64,000 nt of DNA, from the NCBI RefSeq assembly GCF_004799035.1, contig NZ_MWIO01000030.1, positions 62,001 to 126,000 on the forward strand, written 5' to 3'. Within the stretch, counting starts at the first letter, position 1; every line of letters begins with the position of its first letter. This DNA is from Rhodanobacter lindaniclasticus. GTDB taxonomy: Bacteria > Pseudomonadota > Gammaproteobacteria > Xanthomonadales > Rhodanobacteraceae. The translations under genes and the position numbers were made by a program. Shown one piece after another: positions 44,228 through 52,206 of this stretch. The notes beneath the pieces were generated by a model. The model did no database searches. It saw nothing but the letters and a program-made list of their open reading frames with translations, and was not told the origin of the DNA.

Positions 44228-44895
44228 GGATCCCCTATGAGACACCTCCTGCACTGGGCAGAGAGTTCATTGAACTTGAGCCCGAGGTTGTGGCGGTCAT
44301 TCTGCTGACACTGGCCGCAGGTTGGCAGCGAGCATGCGCAGCCGAGGACGTGAATGCCAACGCTGGAGAGGTAATCATGACCGAGCGCCTGCGGGACGGG
44401 ATGCGCATTGCGCTGAAGAACTCCCCGTGGAAGCAGATCATGGTGCTGCCTGGCACGGAATCGCGATCTAAAAGCAACGTGATGCTGCCAGACGGACGTA
44501 CCGACATCCCGCTGGCGTTCGTCGAAATTTTCTTGCGCACGCAGGAGCATGATCCGCACGCGATCATCGAATGCAAACGAATCGCCGGGTCGGACACTCA
44601 CTTGTGTCGAGAGTACGTCGTCGAGGGCATGGATCGATTCATCCAGGAGAAGTACGGCGAGAACCATGCTATCGGCTTCATGGTGGGGTACGTTCTTGCC
44701 GGCGTTCCTTCGGAATCCGCGGATGGCGTCAACGCTTACTTGAGAAGAGTTTCGCGCTCGGTAGATCGCCTCGCCCCGAGCGACATCAGTGACGGGACTT
44801 GGCAGAGCCTACACGCACGCTCCAAGCCGTCGATGCCGATTCGCTTACAGCATGCGTTTCTTGGGTTCGCGGGCACCTCAGCGTCCCGCACCTGA
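44224..44895 (+). CDS. PD-(D/E)XK nuclease-like partner of the methylase
   Basis: 223 aa from a TTG start that overlaps the methylase stop (TTGA). An internal ATG at 44377 has a better ribosome-binding site (GGAGAGG) but would remove conserved-looking sequence. The nuclease signature is D94 in GRTDI, then E116CK118 in AIIECKRI, followed by a helix with REYVVEGMDRFIQEKYG and a hydrophobic GFMVGYVLAG strand, as in restriction endonuclease-like folds. It has no target-recognition domain of its own. It probably supplies the cutting activity of the cassette; the activity is inferred from the motif. Confidence 0.72.
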   Translation: MRIPYETPPALGREFIELEPEVVAVILLTLAAGWQRACAAEDVNANAGEVIMTERLRDGMRIALKNSPWKQIMVLPGTESRSKSNVMLPDGRTDIPLAFVEIFLRTQEHDPHAIIECKRIAGSDTHLCREYVVEGMDRFIQEKYGENHAIGFMVGYVLAGVPSESADGVNAYLRRVSRSVDRLAPSDISDGTWQSLHARSKPSMPIRLQHAFLGFAGTSASRT

Positions 44896-45038
44896 TCTCC
44901 GCCTCCGACAGGAGGCAATCACAACGCTCACAACGGCATAGGGTATGAAACCGGCAGGGGCCGGATGCGGTTTCTTTGTCGCGCTAGATCGGCACTTGAA
45001 GTCGACTGTGACTTTGATCGACTCCAAGGACGCCCGAT

Positions 45039-45482
45039 ATGCCGGCCCCCGTCTTCAAGGCTTCGCCCCGGCTGCCGACCATCAGCATTGCGCCCGGACT
45101 GTGGGCAGTGCTGTTCATGTTTACCCAGACTGCAGCAGCCGACGTGCTCGTCGTCACCGACAGCCGTCATCCGGTGCAGGCTCCAGCCGGCGTGCGGATC
45201 ATCGAGCTGGACCAGGCCACGCGCATCGAGGTCGAACTCGCCGCGCACCTACCGGCCGACCCGCAACAGGCTGCAGCCCTGGTGCGGCAGCGGTTGCATG
45301 ACGGCGGCGAGGCCCTTCAACGCCGCATCGGCCACGCCTACCAAGGTGTCGCGGATGCCTGGGGACTGGGCATCGCCAAGATTCCCGCCGTGGTGGTCGA
45401 TCGACGCTACGTGGTCTACGGCGAGCCCGACGTGCCCCGCGCCGTCGCGCGCATCAACGCCTACCGGAGCACGCAGCCATGA
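45039..45482 (+). CDS. Integrating conjugative element protein, PFL_4709 family (TIGR03757)
   Basis: 147 aa with a signal peptide ending near AAAD. The periplasmic part has VLVVTDSRHPV, a helical middle, and a thioredoxin-like end with AKIPAVVVDRRYVVYG. It restarts the transfer genes after the cassette and overlaps the next gene by 4 bases. The gap 44896-45038 shows no gene. Confidence 0.87.
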   Translation: MPAPVFKASPRLPTISIAPGLWAVLFMFTQTAAADVLVVTDSRHPVQAPAGVRIIELDQATRIEVELAAHLPADPQQAAALVRQRLHDGGEALQRRIGHAYQGVADAWGLGIAKIPAVVVDRRYVVYGEPDVPRAVARINAYRSTQP

Positions 45483-46423
45483 GCCTCCTGCTGGCACGCC
45501 GGCGCCTGCGCGCCACCGTCGCCTCGCTGCTGCTGAGCACGGCCACGTCGACGTTCGCCCTGGACACCGCCACCATCGTCTCGTCGGCGCTGTCCCCCGA
45601 CTGCCTCGAATACCGCGTGGTCGGTATCTGCTACTGGCTGTACTGCACGCCCTTCGGCTGCTCGGTTCGCACTTCCGTCAAGGTGCGCCACTACGTCCCC
45701 GATGCGGTGGTGTCGAGCTACTCGAACACTGGCGAAAACCCGTGGCTGGAGGTCAGAGCGATGAGCATGCCCAACCCGACCGCCAAGGCTGGCGGTGACG
45801 GCACGACCAATCACGACAACGAGAACAACCTCGCCAAGTTCAAGAACGCCGATGTCATCGGCCATCCGGCCGGGCTGGTGTTCAGCCAGTTCGCCAGCGC
45901 CTCCGGCTACACCTGCGAAGGCGCTGGCACGGCCTTCATGCCGTATCTGCTGAGCACGCTCGACACGATCGCCTGGCGCTACAACATCCCGGAAGCGTTC
46001 TACCCCGAAGCGCTCATCCCCGGCCGGCGCGAAATCGGTACGCGCACCGGCCTGAACCTCTGGGGCAACGTGTATCCCCGCGGTGGCTTCCTGCACCAGA
46101 CCGACGACCACAAGAGCGGCGCCGTGGTCGCGCAGCGCGCGGGCGACATCGTGACGCGCCGCAACCAGATTCACGTGTACCAGCCTCTGCTGGCCAACGC
46201 CCGCGACGGCTACTGGCCGGCCGGCGCGCTGATGGAGACCGACGCCTCGACGGGCAAGTGGCAGGAGCTGACGCCCACGCTCTCGAACAGTTGCGTGGTT
46301 TTCCCGCACAGCCGCACCCGCGTGCAGGCCCAGCAAGGCGACTACGCCTGGGCCTTGTGGCGGCCGTACTCCTGCTGCCGGCGCCGTGGCCAGGTCTTCC
46401 TCGGCAGCGTCGATTTCATGTGA
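45479..46423 (+). CDS. Integrating conjugative element protein, PFL_4710 family (TIGR03756; TraU-like)
   Basis: 314 aa. It has a signal peptide, then many cysteines (CLEYRVVGICYWLYCTPFGC, and a late CCRRRG) expected to form disulfides in the periplasm, which fits the DsbA-like gene in block B. TraU-like proteins help stabilise mating pairs and move DNA. Confidence 0.9.
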   Translation: MSLLLARRRLRATVASLLLSTATSTFALDTATIVSSALSPDCLEYRVVGICYWLYCTPFGCSVRTSVKVRHYVPDAVVSSYSNTGENPWLEVRAMSMPNPTAKAGGDGTTNHDNENNLAKFKNADVIGHPAGLVFSQFASASGYTCEGAGTAFMPYLLSTLDTIAWRYNIPEAFYPEALIPGRREIGTRTGLNLWGNVYPRGGFLHQTDDHKSGAVVAQRAGDIVTRRNQIHVYQPLLANARDGYWPAGALMETDASTGKWQELTPTLSNSCVVFPHSRTRVQAQQGDYAWALWRPYSCCRRRGQVFLGSVDFM

Positions 46424-46433
46424 GGAACCCACG

Positions 46434-47840
46434 ATGACCGCCTCCCTCCGTCACTTCCTGCGCCGCGCGAAGTCGCCCCTGCGGGCCACGCTGCTCGTGG
46501 CGGCCATCACGCTGGTCGTCAGCGTCGCCTGGGCGCAGACCCGCATCGATCCCAATGGCGTGAACGTCAGCGGCAGCGTGATCGGCGACGACGTGCTCTA
46601 CAGCATCGGCGGCGGCCGGGCCGTGTCGATGGGTGGTGCCGGCAACATGCAGAGCATCGGCGTCGGCGTCGGCTGGAACAGCAACCTGATCTGCGGCGAC
46701 ATGAGCATCACCACGACGCTGCAGAACCAGCTCAACGGCATCACCAACGGCTTCCAGACGATCATGAGCAACGTGATCCAGAACGCCACCAGCGCCGTGG
46801 CCTCGCTGCCGGCCCTGATCATCCAGCGCGCCGACCCGGGGCTGTACAACCTGCTCACCAACGGCATCCTCCAGGCGCGCCTGGATTTCGACCGCTCGAA
46901 GATGACCTGCCGGGCCATCGCCAATCGCATGGCGGACATGGCCGGAGGCCAGGCCGGCTGGGACCAGCTCGCCGAAGGGATGGCGCTGCGGGATGCGGTC
47001 AGCAGCACCGATGCCGTCTCCGCCATCGAGCAGGCCGAGTCCAACAAAGGGAACAACGGCGTGCCATGGGTCGGCGGCGGCAACGCGGGCGGCTCCGGTC
47101 AGAGTTCGATCAAGGTGGTCGGCGATGTGACGCGCGCGGGCTACAACCTGCTCAACGGGCGCAGCGCCACCGATACCTCGTCGATCGCGCGCAGCGCCTG
47201 CGGCAACCGCCTGACCTGCCAAACTTGGTCCTCGCCCCAGGCGGCCGCGGACTGGGCGACCCGCGTGTTGGGCGAACGCGAGCAGCGCACCTGCGAAAAC
47301 TGCACGAAGACCCAGACCACGCCTGGCGTCGGGCTGACGCCAATGATCCAGGAAGAGTACGAGACCAAGCTGCAGGCGCTGCAGGAACTGGTGACGGGCA
47401 CCCGGCCGACGACGCTGGCCAATCTCGACGCGGCCGGCAGCAGCTCGCTGCCGATCACCCGCGGCGTGATCGAGGCCCTGCGTGACGAACCCGACCAGGA
47501 CGTGCTGGGCAAGCGCCTGGCGTCGGAGGCGGCGCTGTCCAGCGTGCTGGAGAAGGCCCTGCTGCTGCAACGCACGTTGCTCACTGGCAAGAAGGAGCCG
47601 AACGTCGCCGCCAACGAACTGGCCGTGCAGGCGGTAGACCAGGAGAACAGCGCGCTGGAGCAGGAGATCAACAACCTCAAGACTGAGCTGGAGCTGCGGC
47701 GCACGCTGGCCGGCAACTCGGCGATGGCGATCATCCAGCGCCACAGCACCCGCGCTGCCGGTTCGCGCGGCGTCTTCGAGGGCGACACCACGCGCGACCG
47801 TCTGCGGGAAGTCCAGAGGCCGCGGAGCGGTACGCCATGA
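46434..47840 (+). CDS. Integrating conjugative element protein, PFL_4711 family (TIGR03755)
   Basis: 468 aa. Signal peptide ending near AWAQ, then a Gly-rich beta segment (SVIGDDVLYSIGGGRAVSMGG), a helical region, CENCTKTQTTPGVGL, and a C-terminal coiled coil (~395-440). Start at 46434 after GAGG. Periplasmic or outer-membrane part of the transfer system; overlaps the next gene by 4 bases. Confidence 0.9.
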   Translation: MTASLRHFLRRAKSPLRATLLVAAITLVVSVAWAQTRIDPNGVNVSGSVIGDDVLYSIGGGRAVSMGGAGNMQSIGVGVGWNSNLICGDMSITTTLQNQLNGITNGFQTIMSNVIQNATSAVASLPALIIQRADPGLYNLLTNGILQARLDFDRSKMTCRAIANRMADMAGGQAGWDQLAEGMALRDAVSSTDAVSAIEQAESNKGNNGVPWVGGGNAGGSGQSSIKVVGDVTRAGYNLLNGRSATDTSSIARSACGNRLTCQTWSSPQAAADWATRVLGEREQRTCENCTKTQTTPGVGLTPMIQEEYETKLQALQELVTGTRPTTLANLDAAGSSSLPITRGVIEALRDEPDQDVLGKRLASEAALSSVLEKALLLQRTLLTGKKEPNVAANELAVQAVDQENSALEQEINNLKTELELRRTLAGNSAMAIIQRHSTRAAGSRGVFEGDTTRDRLREVQRPRSGTP

Positions 47841-48190
47841 GCCGGCTGGCCTGGCTGCGGCTGCCATGGCTGTTCAACCGCCGCGTCGGTGTGGCGCTGC
47901 TGTGGACCTTGCTCGTGGTCGCCGCCGCGGTGGCGGTGAACATCGCCGGCATCCACGTGGTCGGCGGCGTCGAGGGCTGGCAGCACTGGCTGCAGGCGCA
48001 CGCCGGCCACTTCTTCGTGTGGCGGCTGTGCCTCTACGGAGCGACGGCTTACGGCTGGTGGTGGATGCGTCGGCGCCTGTTGCGGCGGGAGCCGTCCCGC
48101 GAGACGCATCAGCGCCTGCTGCGCACGGAGATCGCGGCCGTGATCTCCGTGGTCGCGCTGGAAGCCAGCCAACTGCTGCGGCACGGCTGA
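47837..48190 (+). CDS. Small ICE inner-membrane protein
   Basis: 117 aa. Two transmembrane helices (~16-36 and ~52-70), a basic stretch (WWMRRRLLRREPSRETHQRLLR) and a hydrophobic C-terminal helix. It sits between the PFL_4711 and TraG-like genes, as a short conserved membrane protein does in related ICEs. No enzymatic motif. Confidence 0.8.
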   Translation: MSRLAWLRLPWLFNRRVGVALLWTLLVVAAAVAVNIAGIHVVGGVEGWQHWLQAHAGHFFVWRLCLYGATAYGWWWMRRRLLRREPSRETHQRLLRTEIAAVISVVALEASQLLRHG

Positions 48191-48205
48191 GACCGGGAGG
48201 CAGGC

Positions 48206-49729
48206 ATGACGCTCTACACCACGGACTACCTGGAGTATTACCTGACCCTGGTGGCTTGGGTGGTCAACAACGGCATCTGGAGCATTCTCGTGGCCAGCGG
48301 CGTGTTCGCGCTGCCGTTCGTGGCCATCGTGATCCAGGAGTGGCTCAAGGCCCGCAGCGAAGGTGCGGACGAAGGCAACAAGGGCGTGCTGTCGTCGATG
48401 CGCATCGAGAACCGGGTGTGGGTGGCGATCGTGGTCATCATGTTCGCCGGCATCCCGTTCATCCCGGTGGATCTCGCCACGATCAGGTTCGACACCACGC
48501 GCTCCGCGCAATGCCAGGTCAGTGTCCCGCTGCCCAACGACACGGGCTGGTCCAACGTCTACACGGCGCTCAACGACCAGAGCGCGCTGGTGCCGGTGTG
48601 GTGGTTCTTCATGCACGCGCTGTCGAAAGCCGTGACGGGCTCCGCGGTGGCGGCGATTCCCTGCGGCACGGACCTGCGTCAGATTCGCATGGATGTGGAT
48701 GCCACGCGCATCGACGATCCGGTGCTGGCACAGGAGGTCGCCGACTTCACGCACGACTGCTACGGGCCGTCGCGCGCCAAGCTGTTCATGAACCGGCCGA
48801 CGCTCTCCGACGAGCAGATGAACGACGTCACCTGGATCGGGTCGAGTTACTTCCTCGACACGCCCGGCTTCTATGACACCTATCGCGCCAGGACCCCACG
48901 CACGGCCTGGCCCTACGACGCGACCCGCGATGCGGGGCTGGCACAGGTGGACAGCGGCGGCGGCTATCCGTCCTGCCGGCAGTGGTGGGCCGATGGCGGC
49001 CAGGGACTGCGCAGCCGGCTGCTGGCACAGGTCGACCCGGACCTGCTGACCCGCATCGGGCGCTGGGTGGGCTTCCTGTCGCAGAGCGAGGTCAATGACT
49101 CGGTGATCCGCGCCGTCGTCTCACCGCGGCAGCAGAAGATGAACCAGGGCGCCGTCTACACCGATTACGGCGGCCAGATCGACAAGACGCTGCCGAACAT
49201 CGTCACGCGCGGCGCGAGCGACCTGGGGCTGACCGTCGGCTCGCTGGGCTTCTTTCCGGCGATGGACGTGGTGCGCCAGGCGCTGCCGATGGTGCTGACG
49301 ATGCTCAAGATGGCGCTCGTCATCTGCATCCCGCTGGTGCTGCTGATCGGCACCTACGACCTGAAGACGGTGGTGACGGTGAGCTGCGTCCAGTTCGCGC
49401 TGTTCTTCGTGGACTTCTGGTTCCAGCTCGCGCGCTGGATCGACAGCACGATCCTGGACGCGCTCTACGGCTGGGGGTTTGGCGCCGACAGGCCGCACAC
49501 GAACTTCGATCCGCTGATCGGCTTGAACAACGCCTTTGGCGACATGCTGCTCAACTTCGTCATGGCGATGATGTTCATCGTGCTGCCGACGTTTTGGGTC
49601 ATGGCATTGGCTTGGGCAGGCGTTCGCACGGGAAATATCGTGCAGGGGTTGTCCACCGCCACCTCGGACGCCAAGGGCGCTGGGGGGCGTGGCGCTGGTA
49701 TGGCAATGAGCGCCGTATCGAAGAAGTGA
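48206..49729 (+). CDS. traG: TraG N-terminal-like conjugal transfer membrane protein
   Basis: 507 aa. Several transmembrane helices occur near residues 15-40, 68-88 and in the C-terminal half (350-420, 440-470). A large periplasmic loop between them carries Cys residues (ARSAQC, AIPCGTD). The pattern TLYTTDYLEYYLTLVAWVVN is the usual start of this family in type G ICEs. It takes part in mating-pair stabilisation and perhaps entry exclusion. Ends transfer block C; the next gene is convergent. Confidence 0.9.
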   Translation: MTLYTTDYLEYYLTLVAWVVNNGIWSILVASGVFALPFVAIVIQEWLKARSEGADEGNKGVLSSMRIENRVWVAIVVIMFAGIPFIPVDLATIRFDTTRSAQCQVSVPLPNDTGWSNVYTALNDQSALVPVWWFFMHALSKAVTGSAVAAIPCGTDLRQIRMDVDATRIDDPVLAQEVADFTHDCYGPSRAKLFMNRPTLSDEQMNDVTWIGSSYFLDTPGFYDTYRARTPRTAWPYDATRDAGLAQVDSGGGYPSCRQWWADGGQGLRSRLLAQVDPDLLTRIGRWVGFLSQSEVNDSVIRAVVSPRQQKMNQGAVYTDYGGQIDKTLPNIVTRGASDLGLTVGSLGFFPAMDVVRQALPMVLTMLKMALVICIPLVLLIGTYDLKTVVTVSCVQFALFFVDFWFQLARWIDSTILDALYGWGFGADRPHTNFDPLIGLNNAFGDMLLNFVMAMMFIVLPTFWVMALAWAGVRTGNIVQGLSTATSDAKGAGGRGAGMAMSAVSKK

Positions 49730-49736
49730 CCGCCGT

Positions 49737-50108
49737 TCAGTCGTCGTCGGTCACATGCGGGTCGATGCGCCAGTCGCTCTTGTCATAAAGCCCGAAGCCG
49801 TTGGGGCCTTCCCTCCACTCGGGTTGCGGTTCCTCTTGATCAGAGTCGTCGTGCTGCACGAGCCATGCAGCAGTCACCGCAAAGGCAAGCAGCAGGGCCA
49901 GCCAGAACGCGGAGTAGAGCAGCGCACCGAGCACGGCGAGCTTGACGATCCAGAGCACCGCCGTCGCCGCGCCCGCGGGCACCCCGCGCGTCACCAGCCA
50001 GCCGGCGACACGCTGCTCGCGGCGCAGGTATCCACGCCAGGCACGGCCAGCCCCCCGGCCCAGCCGGTGGCTCCAGCGCCCGTTGTGCGTGTTGGTGCTC
50101 ATGCTCAT
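49737..50108 (-). CDS. DUF3742 family protein
   Basis: 123 aa. Basic N-terminus (HRLGRGAGRAWRGYLRREQRV), two transmembrane helices (~40-85), and an acidic C-terminal tail with GPNGFGLYDKSDWRID, the family signature. The start at 50108 has GAGG upstream. It lies convergent to traG, eight bases apart, as in related ICEs. Function unknown. Confidence 0.88.
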   Translation of the reverse strand: MSMSTNTHNGRWSHRLGRGAGRAWRGYLRREQRVAGWLVTRGVPAGAATAVLWIVKLAVLGALLYSAFWLALLLAFAVTAAWLVQHDDSDQEEPQPEWREGPNGFGLYDKSDWRIDPHVTDDD

Positions 50109-50228
50109 ATGCCTCGGCTTCAGTGGTGCCTCACCTCGCGGAGCGGCCGGTCGTGGCCTGCCCTCCAGCATAGACCGCGATCAGGAGGGCGGGTTGCGGC
50201 CGGCAGAGCCGGGTTGGCTCGGGCCGCA

Positions 50229-50317
50229 GGTCGATTAGATTCTGAGCGATAAATCAAACCTTATGCTACTTTCCCTGCACGTTCTTGCAATGGCTCTAGG
50301 GTCGATTGGATTCTGTG
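50229..50317. promoter_or_regulatory. Direct repeat pair upstream of abiEi, possible operators
   Basis: GGTCGATTAGATTCTGAG (50229-50246) and GGTCGATTGGATTCTGTG (50300-50317) agree at 16 of 18 bases and are 71 bases apart. The second copy abuts an AT-rich TATTTTTATAGC that ends at the abiEi start codon, so it probably overlaps the promoter. AbiEi antitoxins are known to repress their own operon through paired upstream repeats. Confidence 0.5.
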
Positions 50318-50330
50318 TTATTTTTATAGC

Positions 50331-51089
50331 ATGAATGGAAATTCTCGGCACCAGGTAATCAAGCGACTGCAGGCGGGACTCCCCCGTGGGGCGCCGTTCG
50401 ACCTTGCCACCCTGAGCCAGTTCGGGGTGTCGCCCCAGCTCGCCGCCCACTATGCCGACGGCGGGTGGCTCGTGCGCCTGGCCCATGGCGTCTATGCCTT
50501 CCCGAACGATGAGTTCGGGGTCTACGGTGCGCTGAAGTTCCTGCAACAGCGCGTGCCCGGCCTGCACGTCGGCGGCAAGAGCGCCCTGGCCCTGCAGGGT
50601 GTGCGGCACAACCTGGGCAGCCGGGAGGCGCTGGTGCTGTGGGGCGACGGTCGTTTCGTGTTGCCAGCCTGGTTCACCTCGCGCTTTCCGGCCCGCTACG
50701 TCCACGCCCGCCTGTTCGACTGGCCGGACACGGCGCTGGCCGGCAAGACCCTGACCACGCCGCCTGGCCTGCCCGAGGATCTGCGGGTGGCAGCCCCCGA
50801 GCGTGCCGTGCTGGAGCTGCTGTACGAAGCCGGCGTCAAGCAGAGCCTCGAAGAGGCCCGCAACCTCTTCGATGGACTGCGTTCCCCCCGCAAGGACTTG
50901 CTCGGGCAACTGCTGTCCTGCTGCGCCAGCGTGAAGGCCGTGCGCCTGTTCCTGACCTGGGCGCGCGAGACCAGCCTCGTGGATGTGGATGCCCTGCTGG
51001 AGCAGTACCCGGTTCGCACCGGCAGCAACACGCGCTGGATGAGCCGGCTCGATGACGGCACCTTGCTGAGCCTGAGACCTCATGGATAA
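50331..51089 (+). CDS. abiEi: AbiEi-family antitoxin and transcriptional regulator (type IV toxin-antitoxin)
   Basis: 252 aa. The N-terminal ~70 residues form a winged HTH (LSQFGVSPQLAAHYADGGWLVRLAHGVYAF), followed by the AbiEi C-terminal domain with GKSALALQGVRHNLG and APERAVLELLYEAG. No ribosome-binding site precedes the ATG, and an AT-rich -10-like stretch ends at it, so a leaderless or very short-leader transcript is possible. It overlaps the toxin gene by 8 bases, as usual for AbiE pairs. Confidence 0.88.
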   Translation: MNGNSRHQVIKRLQAGLPRGAPFDLATLSQFGVSPQLAAHYADGGWLVRLAHGVYAFPNDEFGVYGALKFLQQRVPGLHVGGKSALALQGVRHNLGSREALVLWGDGRFVLPAWFTSRFPARYVHARLFDWPDTALAGKTLTTPPGLPEDLRVAAPERAVLELLYEAGVKQSLEEARNLFDGLRSPRKDLLGQLLSCCASVKAVRLFLTWARETSLVDVDALLEQYPVRTGSNTRWMSRLDDGTLLSLRPHG

Positions 51090-52002
51090 GACCTACGCGG
51101 ACACCGTTCGCCTGCTGCTGGCCGTCGCGCCCGACGTGTTCGCCAACGACATCTTCGCCATGAAGGGCGGCACGGCCATCAACCTCTTCGTGCGGGACAT
51201 GCCGCGCCTGTCGGTGGACATCGACGTGGTGTACCTCCCGTGGCAGACGCCGCGCGACGAAGCGCTGCAAGCCATCAACCAGGAGCTGGCCGCCATCGCC
51301 ACGCGCGTTGCGCCACTGGGCGTGCAGACACGCCTGGTTCGCGCCAAGGACCTGGGAGACACCAAGCTGATCGTCGAGAACGACGCCAGCCAGGTGAAGA
51401 TCGAGGTCAACGTCGTGTTCCGAGGCAGCGTGCTGCCCGTCGAGCGGCGGCCGCTGAGCGCCAAGACCAGCGATTTGTTCGGCGTCGAGTTCGAGCTGCC
51501 GGTTCTGGCACCGGACGAGCTGTACGCCAGCAAGCTGGTGGCCGCGCTGGATCGGCAGCACCCCCGCGACCTGTTCGACGTGTGGCAGCTCTACGAATCG
51601 GGCGACATCAGCGACGGCATGGTCGAGTGCTTCGTGATCTATCTGGCGGGCCACAACCGGCCGCCCCACGAAGTGCTGTTCGGCAACGACAAGGACATCG
51701 CCGGCGAGTACGAACGGGCCTTTGTCGGTATGGCCGAAGTGGACTGCCCCTTGGATACGCTGCTGGACGCTCGCGCGCAGTTGCGACGCGAGTTGCAGCA
51801 ACGGCTGACGAAGGCGCACAGGCGGTTCCTGAGCGGTCTGGTACGCGCAGAACCGGACTGGTCGCTGGTGCAATGCCAGCACGCCGCGCAACTGCCGGCA
51901 CTGCGCTGGAAGCTCAACAACCTGGAGACCTTTCGCAAGAAGCGCCCCAAGGACTTCGCCGCGCAAGCCGCTGCGCTCGATGCCGGCCTGGGCCAGATCT
52001 GA
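51082..52002 (+). CDS. abiEii: AbiEii-family nucleotidyltransferase toxin
   Basis: 306 aa. The nucleotidyltransferase core is visible: KGGTAINL at residues 28-35 and the metal-binding D46-I-D48 in RLSVDIDVVYL, then the KIEVNVVFRG strand and PDELYASKLVAALDR helix. Such toxins cause phage-abortive growth arrest by nucleotide transfer. The stop codon of abiEi lies inside its first codons. Cargo, placed between the DUF3742 gene and the relaxase. Confidence 0.9.
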   Translation: MDKTYADTVRLLLAVAPDVFANDIFAMKGGTAINLFVRDMPRLSVDIDVVYLPWQTPRDEALQAINQELAAIATRVAPLGVQTRLVRAKDLGDTKLIVENDASQVKIEVNVVFRGSVLPVERRPLSAKTSDLFGVEFELPVLAPDELYASKLVAALDRQHPRDLFDVWQLYESGDISDGMVECFVIYLAGHNRPPHEVLFGNDKDIAGEYERAFVGMAEVDCPLDTLLDARAQLRRELQQRLTKAHRRFLSGLVRAEPDWSLVQCQHAAQLPALRWKLNNLETFRKKRPKDFAAQAAALDAGLGQI

Positions 52003-52021
52003 AGCGGAGGCAGAAGTATTC

Positions 52022-52167
52022 CCGGCTTGCCGGGGTTGCCCCATGCCGCATTGATTGCGGCACGCGACACGCGCTGCCCCTATACCCAAAGGCTTCCGAA
52101 AAGGCCGCAAGGGCTGGGAAGGGGCAAGGGAACGGAGCCAAGGGGAAAGGCCCTACCCGAAAAGGCC
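52022..52167. other. Candidate oriT region upstream of the relaxase gene
   Basis: The 204-base gap before the relaxase contains TGCCGCA/TGCGGCA (52044-52050/52056-52062), a following CGCG-ACA-CGCG (52063-52073), CCGG-CTTG-CCGG near 52022-52033, and an 11-base direct repeat CCGAAAAGGCC at 52096-52106 and 52157-52167. Dense inverted and direct repeats beside the relaxase gene fit an origin of transfer, but no nic site can be named. Confidence 0.4.
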
Positions 52168-52206
52168 AAAAGGCACCCCTGAGCAGCCCCTCATCCGAGG
52201 TTCGTC

